Source: Chromobotia macracanthus (taxonomy: Eukaryota; Chordata; Actinopteri; Cypriniformes; Botiidae). Taken from it: DNA of 64,000 nucleotides. Under the pieces are notes generated by a model. The model was not told where the DNA came from, did not search any database, and saw only the letters and a list, made by a program, of their open reading frames with translations. Positions 23,841 through 35,575 of this stretch are shown here, one piece after another. The translations under genes were made by a program, and so were the position numbers. Numbering within the stretch: the first letter of the stretch is position 1; every line of letters begins with the position of its first letter. The DNA lies in contig JAZGTH010000101.1 of the NCBI GenBank assembly GCA_036877525.1, positions 62,001 through 126,000 of the forward strand, given 5' to 3'.

Positions 23841-26070
23841 TTAAACTGTAAGAAATTTGCACTCACTCAATCACTGATTGGTTAAAAAAATTCTAAGGTA
23901 TCAATGTAATATTATGAGATGTAAAATCACATATTGAAATGTAATTATACGACTGCAGTCCTAGCATGAAAACACAGAGTGTAGTTTCATCCTGCTTATG
24001 TCTGCATTTTTACCTCAGGATGCGGCAGTGTGCTGAACATATGGTGAGAAACGTGTCACATTTTCAGTGAAGGTGGAGTCACGCTTTCAGAGTACTTGAT
24101 ATTTCTTCAAAGGAAACAGCTGCTGGATTGTGGACACAGGTGGTGTTATTTAACACGGGAGGTAAATTGTCTTTTTGGTCAGCACAGAGTAGCTCAGTTC
24201 TACACATTCAGCACAATATGAAGATCAAACACCATTTTAACTTTGTTCTTCAAACATTCATTATTAATTCACTGTGTAATTGTCAAGTTCAGTAAGTTTG
24301 GTGATTTACATGAACAGGGGTAAATGTCAACAGCCTCAGGGTTGCTTAAGAAAGCACCAAAGTTACTTTAGCTATTTTAAGATTTTTGAAGGGCAAATTA
24401 GTTTATAATTTCATTATAATCTGAGATGAATTAATCATAAGCATAATTACATGCCATCATTCTGATTCTATTGAGCAATATTAATCATCCAAAAACGCTT
24501 GTCTGAAACCTTCAAAGAATATGTCCTTGTCAAATATTAGTCCACGAACATCAATTATGATTCAGATCAGGGCCACAAACGGGGATACTGTGAAATTAAC
24601 ATGTAGCGTATTTACAAAATCATGCACCCGCATCTCTTACTTACTGAAAAACAGTAAGTCTTTCCCCAGAGAATCCTTTAGGTTTGGTGGCATTTGCGTC
24701 ACATTTGGAAATAACTCAGCTTGATAAGCTCTATGAAATATGGTGCTGACTGGAGTATATCTCTGCTGTGAAGTATTGTCATGGGTCGTGTGGTGAATGT
24801 GGCGTCTCGATCGGCTTCGTCGGAACACTAAGCAGGTAGGGCAGATTTTGAATTAGCCTGACAGTTGCGCCATTAAAATGTGCAATTCTTTGACCTTGCT
24901 GGATTTGATTTAGTGTTTGGTTAATAGTACTTGCGGTGCAATTCAGACTTGTTAAAAACTTGGGTAATATTCAGATTAAACCCTCTGCTCTTGTTCATTT
25001 TTAATTCATAACACGGCAGTAAGAGGGCAATTAATATTCAAGGAATTCGTGACATTCCCCGAAAGTAAGATCACACTTCTTTTTTGATGAGAACAGCGAA
25101 AGTGATCGCTAAAGGTCCACAGATGTAAGTGATTCTGTGGACAGTATCTGTTTATTGGGAGGCCTGTGGCAACATAGTGACACATGCACCTTTCCTAGGG
25201 CATGAAATCACAGGTGGGCACCATAGAGAGATTTATTTTTTTGTCAAAAGTAATCATTGTGTTGTGCAAAGTGTACCACTAACATCCTTCCAGCCAAAAC
25301 TAGTTTTACCACTTCAAGATGGTTTGGCTGGTCTGTTTTTCTGGCTTTATTGGGGGTTTTGGGCACTTTTCAGTTGTTTAGGGTGAGAGATCAGCTAGAT
25401 CAGGTTAACCTAGATAATATCAGAAAAACAGTTTAGGCCATGTAAAATGGGTCCTTTTATATCTTTTCTCAAAGTCTTTTTTTTGTTTTCCTGCTTCATT
25501 GTCCAAAAAACATTTTTGATTTTTTTTAGAAGGGTGTATTCATATAATATTTGCCAAGTATTGGGTGTCATCTAATTAATATTCATGAGTCAAGCTGACA
25601 GGGTTACTAATGTAACTGTCCACACTTTTAACATGATGAAAAGAAAAACACAAGCACACTTCATAACACTAGTTCTGCACAGTGGTTAATCATTGACAAA
25701 CCATTTTGTTATATTTAGGCATCATTTTTGCTGCATACACCAAAATGCATCTTTGACCTGTTGATAGACATGCTCATCCAGCTGTGAGTTGTATAATCTA
25801 TAGTCACATGAGTAAAAAGTGCATAAAGTATCTGAGGGTGAGTTCTGTTATATTCGTTTATACCCTGAACTGCTGACTAAAGACAAAACTCCCTTCAGTC
25901 TGAGCTGTGGAACAGTGCGGAGTGAATGTACTTGTGTTATATAAGAGCTGCTGTGCTCACAGGGGTGCAAAGTTGATTCTGGCCTCTGCCCGTATTCACT
26001 TTCTCTCTGTTTTACTGTTACTTCAAACTGTGCTTTCCAGAAAGTCTATAAATAAAAATTTAAAGGACAA
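23841..26070. other. Intergenic spacer, no gene seen
   Basis: Mixed AT-rich sequence. The part at about 24700-25060 is more complex and includes the CpG-bearing stretch GTGGCGTCTCGATCGGCTTC near 24799. No splice-flanked coding segment or repeat with clear ends was found. Confidence 0.55.
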
Positions 26071-26643
26071 TTAAAGCTGAAGTGTGTAATTTCTGTGTCA
26101 CTAGTGTCGTCAAACGGAACTCCAGAAATAATGACTTTAAACAGGTTTCCCCAACACTCCTCCTGAACGCCATTGGTCACCGAAACAGATAATTACACTC
26201 CAACATACGCCATCAGTTAAGACAATGTTGCTGTGTCAGACTGGAGAGGATGGTTAGAAAACGGCAAACAATGTTTGCAATTTTAAGGGAAACCCAACGC
26301 ACACTCTAAAAATAAAGGTTCCTAAAAGGATCTTTATCAGGCTGTTGGGTTCCATAAAGAACCGTTAACATCTGCAGAACCTTTCTGTAGCACAAAAGGT
26401 TTTTGTAACGAAAAAGTTTTTACAGACTATGAAAGGTAAGAAAGAAATGGTTCTTTTAATAACCTTTGACCAAAACGTTCTTTGGGGAACTAAAAATGTT
26501 TCTTTTATGGCAATGCTGCAAACCCCTTGTCGTACCTTTGTTTTATTGTGCGAAATGTTTTGAAATGTTTTTGTTATTTAGTTAACTTTGTATATTTCTA
26601 TAGAACTATTTTAACATTAAACCAATTGCACACTTCAGCTTTA
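26071..26643 (+). mobile_element. MITE, family B (copy 2), with nested insertion
   Basis: Left end TTAAAGCTGAAGTGTGTAAT and right end TTGCACACTTCAGCTTTA form a near-perfect terminal inverted repeat. It shares its left 130 bp with the inverted copy at 13221-13438. A second element occupies the middle, which explains its larger size. Confidence 0.8.
26301..26550. mobile_element. Nested 'ACACTCTAAAAA...GGTTC' element
   Basis: It begins ACACTCTAAAAATAAAGGTT and contains repeated GGTTCC, AAGAACC and AGAACCTTT motifs, typical of a very common fish MITE. It sits inside the family B element, so it inserted later. The right boundary is approximate. Confidence 0.6.
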
Positions 26644-27539
26644 GATAGTAAACTGCAATCTTAATGTGCTTGATTGTGATCTTGTCTACAATTTGTAACT
26701 CAAAACATGGTTATCTTGTCAATGGGTTTTTCAAGCTTCTATGGTCTATTTACCAAATAAACTTGTTTGTTTAATTTTGAATAGTGACAGATTTTGTTTG
26801 AAATTATGGTTAGATGTTTTACATCACTAGATGTTGATGAGGCGGATGGAGAGCAAGTGAAGAATCTTTTGCTTTCCTAGTGTTTCTTCTGAGAAACACT
26901 CACATTTGCTTAGACACCAAAGTCTGCAATCACAAGTCAGAGATTGCAAAAAGAACTCCACGTTCATTTCATAGATTTTTTATTCTAAGTCTCATTTGTG
27001 TCTATTTATTATTATACTTAAATGAAACACAACTGAGAACGCATTAAGTCTCCGAGCAACCTCTAAGCAACTACATTTTCTTTTGGGGTAACACATTGAA
27101 CAATTATTAGACATGTTGAAAATCCTTGGGAGATGACTTCTGTTTTTGTTTTTTGAGATTCATCAAGATAAACACTGTTTTTATCTATTTTTCATCTCTG
27201 AATTTTGAGATTACAGGGGATGCCCAAGGTCACCTTGTGAGTTTTGTCAGATTAGTGATTACTATCACAGTTATGGGACTTCAGTGTCTTGGCAAAGACC
27301 CAATACTTAATCCTGACAGCAGGCAATTACACAAATAAGAAAGGCCTGATCTATAAATAGAACCAATGTAGTATGAGGGAGCAAAGCATTTCCAGTGTGT
27401 CAGTTAATGGTGACCAAATATTAGGAGAGTGCTCCGCAGTTTTATTGAAGCTACTGCTGTCTTGTTCTCTCTTCTTGCAGAGCTTAGTGTTAGTGCTGTA
27501 GGACAAGCATGAAAAGAGAGACGCCACTCACTGAGAGAC
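26644..27539. other. Spacer upstream of the IgLON-like exon, no gene seen
   Basis: AT-rich. At its end a pyrimidine tract TCTCTCTTCTTGCAG (AG at 27479-27480) looks like a splice acceptor. If used, it would join an unseen upstream exon to the exon ending at 27910. No other feature is supported. Confidence 0.5.
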
Positions 27540-27849
27540 AGCCAATGGTCCCGGCCAATCAGAGCTCAGAGGAGGCAGGGCATTCCTTTTTGCCAGCCTG
27601 CTGAGAGCTCTCCGCTTGTGAAAATAATCAATGGGAACTCAGTCTCTCTGCCGCTTTAACTTGAGCTGGATTTAAATTGCCCCCACTCCACTCCATGCCT
27701 ATTCAAGGGTGAAAACAAGCCGTTCCTGCCGTAATTGCATGGTGCTAAAAGAAACCGCAAACAGAAGACAGCAGGTTCTGTGCTTGTGTCCAGAAGAGAA
27801 GAGAGAGAAAGAAAACAGCAGCTGCTTTATCCAGAAAACAGTTTGAAGA
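27540..27849 (+). promoter_or_regulatory. Promoter-like segment and 5' leader of the signal-peptide exon
   Basis: Two CCAAT boxes lie at 27542-27546 and 27555-27559, the second in GGCCAATCAG, the NF-Y consensus. They are followed by GC-richer sequence and a TTTAAAT motif at 27671-27677. The arrangement fits a transcription start around 27700 and a leader of roughly 150 bp before the ATG at 27850. An in-frame TGA at 27844-27846 shows that translation of this frame cannot begin upstream. Start and leader positions are inferred. Confidence 0.5.
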
Positions 27850-27910
27850 ATGTGCAATTCTGTCTGTTTCATCTTTGTGGTGTGGCTGATTGCTCTGCTC
27901 GTGTATCCAG
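27850..27910 (+). CDS. ntm: Signal-peptide first coding exon, IgLON family (ntm-like)
   Basis: IgLON proteins are GPI-anchored, three-Ig-domain adhesion molecules of neurons. Only exon 1 is visible: 20 codons plus one base, with an A at -3 of the ATG, ending CCAG|GTACTG (GT at 27911-27912). The peptide starts MCNSVC, has a hydrophobic core at residues 6-19, and ends YP followed by a split Gly codon. From memory, the human NTM short first exon also encodes 21 residues (MHNSIS... to G), with identities at M1, N3, S4, L13, A15, L16 and G21. The alternative OPCML first exon is also 21 residues and shares ALL..PG. Phase 1 at a Gly codon fits the IgLON exon 1/2 junction. PANX3, NTM and OPCML all lie on the distal long arm of human chromosome 11. 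Exon 2 (first Ig domain) was not found in the window. The symbol is tentative; opcml or an unrelated secreted protein remain possible. Confidence 0.5.
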
Positions 27911-30900
27911 GTACTGTCACCATCAGTTCTATGCATGCTGGAGGTGGGGGGTGATATTTGCCTAAACCTGAAATGAGATGGGGTGCACGTTTTTAATACA
28001 TCTCCATCAAGCACAGGGAATCATCAAAATTATCAAAGTTGCAGGAAATGTGCCATACGGAGCGACAGAAATTTCCAGTGAGGCAGGACACACCAGCAGT
28101 CGCGTGCAGCGTGAGGGCGATTTGTTTCGAAGTGGCGTCCCAGAGGAATGTCAGAACTCACTTCAGGTAGACTAATATGTAATGACAGAGGAGGCAAAGT
28201 GAGCAGAGCTAGCACAAGACATCACGCAGGTTCCATTTACCCGTATTCATGAGTCACATTGAAGAACGCTAAGCGCTCTTTTGGCATTTCGAGATGAAAT
28301 TATTCAGGAAAGCAGAAACTGAAATGTATGTTTTGTTCATTAAGTGGCTTTCAAAAGATATCTGTACTTGTGTGGTAGAGGAAAGTACTTTTGTAAACAG
28401 AGGAAAAGGCATTTTCATATGAATTCATGAGCATTTAAAGGACCCATTACATGCTTTTTATTTGAAAGTTATTTTAATGGTAATGAATGTGATTTATGTG
28501 CGTGTGTTTTTGAAAACTGAAGGTGAGGGGGAGCAGGGTTATCATCTACAGGTTACCTCAGTTAAAAAATAAACATTTTAACCCCCCCACTAAAAAGAAT
28601 GAATATATTTCGTAGTAAAAATATTACAAATTTAAACCTGATATTTTATTTGTGACACCACATTCACACAGAACAGAAACGCGCACAGATCAATATATTT
28701 TATTTTAAAAGCAGTTAGGTTGGTCTCATTGTCAGTAACATACAGTACAGCAGCATTCTGGGATTGAAAAGCACACTTCAAAAACAAACCAGGGTACCAG
28801 GGTCATTACACTCACACATTTTAGAAAAGGTCACTGCTGAGTCAAATGATTTAAGAAATTACATTTTCTTTCAGATTGCTTTCGTTAATGACCTCAGCTA
28901 GTGCTTTGTGGAGGTAAATGCCTCTGAAATAAAGTAACCAGTTTGATCACAGGTGCTTGTTTGCTTTGACTTAACTAGCAAACTGCCAAAGTGTGTTGGC
29001 AAGCCATCAAAGGGCAGCTTCTGTTTGATCACATTTAGACCTTGAGCTGTAATTTAATTTCATAATCAACGGGAACCAAAGAAAATATATAAATAAATGG
29101 ATTTTTATAAACACATATGGATCCAAGCCATTGTTTAGCAAGTCAAATCTTAAATTCTGATTTTCAGTTCTTGATCCTGTAGCTGTATTGGTAGAGATTG
29201 TGTTAGCAACACAAATGCCATGGGTTCGAATCCCAGGAAACTGACATCTTCAATGCACTATAGGTTGCTTTGGATAAAAGCGTCTGATAACTGTAATATG
29301 CATTTTGCTGTTTGAAGTTACTGACTTTCTGTTCCAGATTCACTTTTTCAGTAGCATCATAGTTTTAAAAAAAGTCACACATCTGTGATGTTAGTCTGTG
29401 AAAAATAAGGTCAAGTAACTGTAATTAGTCAATCAGGTCTCTCGTTTTTTTGTGACAGAAAAATGTGGCGCTGATTAAATGCCAAATTATGTCGTCAAAT
29501 ATGTCGTCAGATGGGTATATTTACAAGCACAAATACATTCCCTTCCGGATAGTAACTAGCTACTGTTTGTAAGTGTTTTTTTCAGAAGAGCTGCTTGACT
29601 ACTGCAAATTCTAAATAGCTTGTAACTTGGCAATTTGCATCCTCCCTACAAATAGTATTTGACCATCTAAAAACCAGTATCAGCTTTTTGATTACATATC
29701 CCAAGATTTAAAATTCAAAACATGAATCTGTTTGAAGCATGACATTCTTGAAGTCTTAATCCATTTCTGAGCTGTAAACTTTTATAAGTTATATATAAAA
29801 GTGACACTGGTACACAGTCCCTGTTGCAACTTTCAGGCCAATGAGACCATTCTATGCTGTAACAATAGATTTATTGTCATCTGTAAACAATATAAGTAAT
29901 TCATTATGATTGACAGCTTAGCGCTTCTGGAAACTCATGTTTGCTCCCTCAGCCTTTTGAGGCATAATGAGCCTTGAAATAGCATCTTTCAGACACTCAG
30001 AAACATCTTACGGAATCGTTCTGATAGAAGCTGATGCTAATATATTTATGAAGCAAACAAAATGCAGATTATTATTTCTCAATGACATCAAAGATTTCAA
30101 CGGCACAAATAAGAAGGCCTTGGTTAGAATAGAGTTTAAACAGTTAGATTCATCTGCATGGTCAAAACTTTGTTGCAAGCTTTTGATGACCAAATGACCC
30201 CAGAAGTTTTCAATGACACTGCTGTGGGATACATTGCAGAGGCTGTGGGCTCTGTGGTAACAATTTCTGATTCTGTATTAATGGATCTATTAATCAAAGT
30301 GGCAGGTAAAGGACCCGTTAGTTCTAACGCACATAGTAACTGTTCTGCTTTCCGCTTGACTTCTCGTGACAACGGGGATCTTTTGTTCATCAGCGGCAGT
30401 GAATTAAAAGAGCGTGAAGTGTGTTAGAGTTCACGGATGTGATTCTGTGATCTTATCAGATAAATGACTTAAGGCTACACAACATGACTTCTGGCTTCTG
30501 TTCTTGGACTGGTTGTGTATGGAATGGGAACTTAAAGTAGTACTAGTTTAGTAGCCAAAACTGTTCTAGTTATAAAATAACTATATAAGTATAGATATGA
30601 CATTATTACAATTATAAATATGACAACACTGTGAATAAACCTTTATATTTTGCTACTTTGGCACTGACATCATTTTATTCAGTATTTAATTTTTTTATTT
30701 ATTTTTATTACAGACTAAGCATATTCTTCCAAATATTTCTCCCTCCACAATTTTATTTTTCACTTATTTAATAGCGTTGTACATATTTTTGTACATATAA
30801 TTTGTTTCTATTTAAAAATTAGATTCTGGTAAAAGATTTCTGGTCAACACACAACTAAACACAACATAACACTCAGTATATCCTCCATTGACACCTTGTG

Positions 30901-33341
30901 AAGTAGTTGGTATGCTCTGAGAGTGTTGTCTAGTGCCCCTGTTCTGCCGGGCTGTCATTTAAAATAATGTTTGTGTGACCTTGCCAGAGGTGCTGAGCAT
31001 TCCATGACAGATTCATCCCTGCTTTCCCTCTGACTCAACTCGGCAAGGGCATGTATGTTTTATGTGCGCATAAGTGGTAATTCAGAAAGCTCAGCAAAAA
31101 TACATGAGCTACAGCAGAGAAGAGAAAGAAATAGCTTTGCCCCAGCCCTTACCTACTATGGACAGATAAACATTTGTTCACTCATCCTTGCACAACACAG
31201 GCCTGGAGGGGAGGGGATGCAGGCGAGCCAGGCTGGTTGCCGCAGAGTCTGGTGTCCATATGCCATCACAAGAGCCTGGTGCCCTTCACAAGCAGCATGC
31301 TTTGTTGAACACCGGTCATTTGGTGCTCTGTCTACTTGGTTGGCCACAGCTAGGATGGGATGATTTCAGGCCTTGTTGAGGACAAAGCAATTTGAGGGAT
31401 TATTTGAGGATGATGCTAGCCTAGTATGTGACTTTCTGTTATCTGACTCTCAGATAATTTCCCCAAGTGTAGCCTGTATGTTGGTAGTTTGCTTCTTTGA
31501 GTAAAATACATTATTGATATTATCATCTGTCAGATATGTTAACAGTCTTAAATCATAATCAGCTGTGACCGCTGAAAACGGGAGTTAATAAAAATGAGAA
31601 TATGTTTTGAATTAGATTTTTGATGAGAAATGTAGTCAAATCTAAAGAAACTTGAGATATAAGCTTCTTTAAAGATGAAATGTGATATATAACATATGTT
31701 GTATATGCCAGAATTCAAGGACAGCCAGAGCAGGTCTAGTAATGTTAAATCACTGGCAAGAGAAGAAATCAAAGAGCGGTTGCCAGATTATAAACTTGTA
31801 TATTGACCACAAATACTTTGGCAGTTCTTTAAACCAATACTTCATTCACAGAGACAGTGTAAAAGAATGCACAGAGAGACTACAGAGAGACTATCAAAAA
31901 CCTTATTAAATCACAGTCATATAGGCCGATACTGATTAAAATCGATGCATGGCCTCAAACATGAAAGTCACCTTGATGGTTGCTGAAGTGTTTATTTCTC
32001 TGAGCATACTTCAATAATATTCATTATCACGTTTTTGCCACCATCTATTTATTTCCATATTGAGGGTTGTTACATTTTATGTTAATATGTAGGTCTGGTT
32101 AATGTTTACAAGCTGTCCGTACGGGTTGCTCCCCTCAGGCTCTCATCAGAAGGCCAACTTAAGCACCTTTTCCATCTGTTAACAAAACAATATGTCTGAT
32201 CTTGCAATGACATCTGAGTACTGATTGTACAACTACATTTTGTAGGCACTGTTGTCCTATGTTCAGATTTTAGAACTATTTTATATTATTCTTCAAAAGC
32301 CCTGTGAAATCAAAATGAGTGTTTTTTTTACAATATAATATAATATCTTACAATACCATGTGTTTTAGCTTTGTGTCTAATCTATAGGTGGGTAGGCATA
32401 GATAAGTAAATGTCAAAATGTTTGTTTCATATGCCTCATTCAGGAAAGCAGAACAAAATACTGATGACTCATCTACAGATTTTTGTCCAATCAGATGCTC
32501 TCTAGAATGTCCTTCTCCTTATACTATCTGCATCTGATGTAATTCCAGCCTTTTGGCTTATCAGTCAATTTAATGTTTCTTTAATGTTCAAAACTCAAAA
32601 TAGTTTGATTATTGTTATACCTGGATTGTTGAGCAATAAATCACTTTTTTAAGAGCTCACAATGTCTGCATACTCTGTCAAAAGCCATATTTAATGCTAT
32701 GTGTGTGCTATGTGGGTTTTTGTCTTTTGGTAAGTGTGTGAAAATATATTTATATAATATAACAGCCAGTGTTAAATGAATTAAAAAAAAAGATGGGTCA
32801 CTTTTAGCCCAATCAGTGAATGCAGCTGATCCTTTATTCTTACAGCTGTCAGTTTGCGTTTAGTGTTTCATGGCTCCTGGGTATTCTGTCAGCGAGACGA
32901 CACAAAAGGCCATTGTGATTGGAGGAAAGCTGTTTTTCCAGGGCAATCTGCACAACATTTGATGTCATCGTTCTAAAAAGGAACATCTTCCAGCGGGCAA
33001 TGTCATTGGCTCCTTTTTGTTTGGATTTGTTTAGCTCACTAAGTAATGAGGGACAGTGTCATCTGTTGCTTTGTCAAGAGGATGTAATAAATATAATCCT
33101 CTATTCTTCGTCATTGTTATAAAGAACAACATGTAAAAGGCTACATTTAATATGCTCTCCACTTAATTAAGATTCAACTCGTCTGTTGCCCAATTTCACA
33201 GTCTAATCACAAGGGATGTAGGTCAGTTTGTTGGCCACAAATTGTATGCATTTTTCTTTCATAACACGTAAAATATGAACCATTATCAACAGTCACATTT
33301 TAATACATGTTTCAGGTCTCTGAAATTCAACACATGGAAAG
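27911..33341 (+). other. Putative long first intron, proximal part
   Basis: No further coding exon is seen. The first few hundred bases after the donor are CpG-containing and complex. The rest is AT-rich with one SINE. Open frames (up to 102 codons at 31055-31363) lack recognisable domains; the 31150-31380 frames share one GC-richer patch in three frames, a sign of composition rather than coding. Confidence 0.5.
29165..29300 (+). mobile_element. tRNA-derived SINE
   Basis: An RNA polymerase III A box-like TAGCTGTATTGG lies at 29180-29191 and a B box GGTTCGAATCC at 29223-29233, spaced as in a tRNA. They are followed by GCTTTGGATAAAAGCGTCTG at about 29268-29287, the conserved tail domain of many fish SINEs. 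It is a retroposed, non-coding element and not an intact tRNA gene. Confidence 0.85.
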
Positions 33342-33518
33342 ACTTTTTATTTTCCTTTAATTTCATTTTTTCTGTTTTTCCTTTCTCCTTTCTTTAGCTT
33401 TCCTCATTCTCTTTCCTTTTTCCTTTTCTTTCTCTGTATCCTTTCCTTTCTCTTTGTTTCCCTTCCCCTTCATTATTTTTCCCCTTCATCTCCCTTCTTC
33501 ACCTTACTCTTCCCTTTA
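33342..33518 (+). repeat. Polypyrimidine tract, about 177 bp
   Basis: Nearly all C and T with a few interruptions (TTTCCTTT, CTTTCTCC, CCCTTCCCC units) on the + strand. It is not a clean tandem repeat. Long asymmetric pyrimidine strands can adopt triplex (H-DNA) structures and bind PTB-type splicing factors if transcribed. Confidence 0.85.
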
Positions 33519-35064
33519 GTCAAGAGTATATGTGAGTAATGCTATAAATGAAACCTTCTCTAAATATGATAATAAGTATCTTCTGGTTAGCACCATCTGT
33601 ATGCAGTGATAGAACTGTATCCCAATGTCTTTGCAGATGCTGTTCGATTTCAAATTTAAGGGTAATTTTCCCTCAGACCTCTCAATCTGTAAACATGTCT
33701 TGTCTGGTAACTGCCTAGTAAGAGAAGGATCTGCCTCACACCTGCTAGATCAAGACATTCCAGATGCTCACCCAACTTTCAAACAGATTTTACATGTGCA
33801 AACACTGGTAATTTAATTGAGAATGTAAGGAAGTGTTTTGTCCTGTTGTTATTCTTTATAACTGCATCAACACTTACTGTACATTGATCTACAAACTCTT
33901 TGTCTGGAGGCAGGGCTGAGGAGGGCAGTGAGCTATTCTGGTCACATGATCAACGCAGAATCACCGTAACGATGAGGCGACAGTGCTCAGAAGGTCATTG
34001 ATTTGATCTTCAGCACTGAAGTGCTGACAGTGTTTAAATCAGTAGGTAAAAAAATCTGCCTTCAACAAAGTGCCTGACCCCTGTCAGCCCCAGCTCTGCT
34101 GCAGAACAGCCGAGTCCATCCCCTAAACGTGCCATTTGAATGCGGATTCACATTTGAAACAGGAATGCATTCCATGCCGATGAAAAGGTATCAGTTCAGT
34201 TCTGAAAGCATTTACTCCTTTACAAATTCAAGAAATGAGCGACCGTCAAAAAAGTGAAATGTTGCACATAGATGAGAAATGTTTGAGCAATATGCTTTTG
34301 AATTACAGTGTTCAGCTAAATCTTTATTATTTTCATAGCTGAATAAGCCTCATGAATCAGTAACGAGGCAGCGGTGCCCAAGCAATCACATTTGCTTTTC
34401 TCTTGAATACTCATTATCGAAATGAAGTAAAATGCACTCTAATACACAATCCTTGAGTGAGTAAAAAAGTGATTTAACTTTTTGAGTTTAAAGCATAACC
34501 TGTTCATCATTTACAGCAGCAGGCGAACGCACGCCCGTCAGTTCTTTTCCTTCAGGGAACAAATGCGTGATACTTGCTCTGAATCCAGATTCCTTTTAAT
34601 TAATGTGAATTGGAAAAGTAAAGGAAGACTGTGGGTTTCTGAGACATAATTGGGACACGAGCGTTCAATTTCAATAACCACAAAACAGGTTCGGTGCTGG
34701 CTGGTTGCTTAAATGAGACGTTTGATCTATAGAATTAAATATTATGTGGTTATCCTGCTTGCTTGAATGGCTGGCGGTGAACCTGGCTTATCAAGGTTAG
34801 GTTCTTCAGTGTACTGCATATGGAGACAGGGTGCTGTCAAGGTTGTGGGTAATAGATTGATTAATTATGCTGGACAGACAGTTGCAGAGAGACCTCTTAC
34901 TGGAGACCTGACCTACTGAAGACCTTGCTCCTATCCGTGTCAGGGTTGCTAGTATAATGCGACAGCAGCTCTGTTCACATTGCCAATATATTTTAGAAAA
35001 ATGCTTGATTAATCATGCTGGAGAAATAGAAAGAGACCTTCTGTTGAAATGACCTAAAACTGCC
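33519..35064 (+). other. Intron-like DNA, no exon seen
   Basis: Contains a perfect interrupted palindrome TCAGCACT-GA-AGTGCTGA at 34010-34027, and a fairly complex block at about 34370-34800 with several TAAT-core motifs. No coding segment is supported. Confidence 0.5.
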
Positions 35065-35575
35065 TTAAAGAGACAGTTCACCCAAAAATGTTTTTGTTAA
35101 AAACTTGTTAAAAATTTTATTTAAGCTATATGTTTTTCTTTATAGAAAGGAAACAGAAAGATAATCTCAAGATACACTTTTAATTACCAGAACTTAGGAG
35201 ACCACAAAACACAAACATAACCAAGAACTGAACAAAACCAGGGAGTATAAATACATAGAATACATAGAAACTAGAAACAGTCAGTAACAATCAGTAACTA
35301 AGGCAATGGGGGAGGAGCTAATGACAACTCATTAACAAGGTGATACACAATGATAATGATAAAGAGGAACACAAAGAAACCAAAAACGTGACAAACTGAA
35401 CCTAAACAGAAGCAATATGTATTCTGTTTATGCTGCTTTTTAATGAAGTCTAACAGCCTCTGGTCACTATCCATTTGTATAGACAACAGCATTGTGAGTA
35501 ACCTACACAACATCCTTAGTGGGTAAAGTAATTTGTTGTTATATTAAATGATTTTTGGATGAACTGTTACTTTAA
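35065..35575. mobile_element. MITE, AAAGGGATAGTTCACCC family, with internal insert
   Basis: Left end TTAAAGAGACAGTTCACCCA and right end GATGAACTGTTACTTTAA are 25-bp inverted repeats with about three mismatches. The middle (about 35135-35400) contains a different, A-rich segment with CACAAAACACAAAC-like and GACAAACTGAACC motifs, probably a second, nested repeat. Confidence 0.8.

Noticed and set aside
29180..29233. Possible genuine tRNA gene
   Set aside because: A and B boxes are present but the flanks do not form a tRNA cloverleaf, and the sequence continues into a SINE tail.
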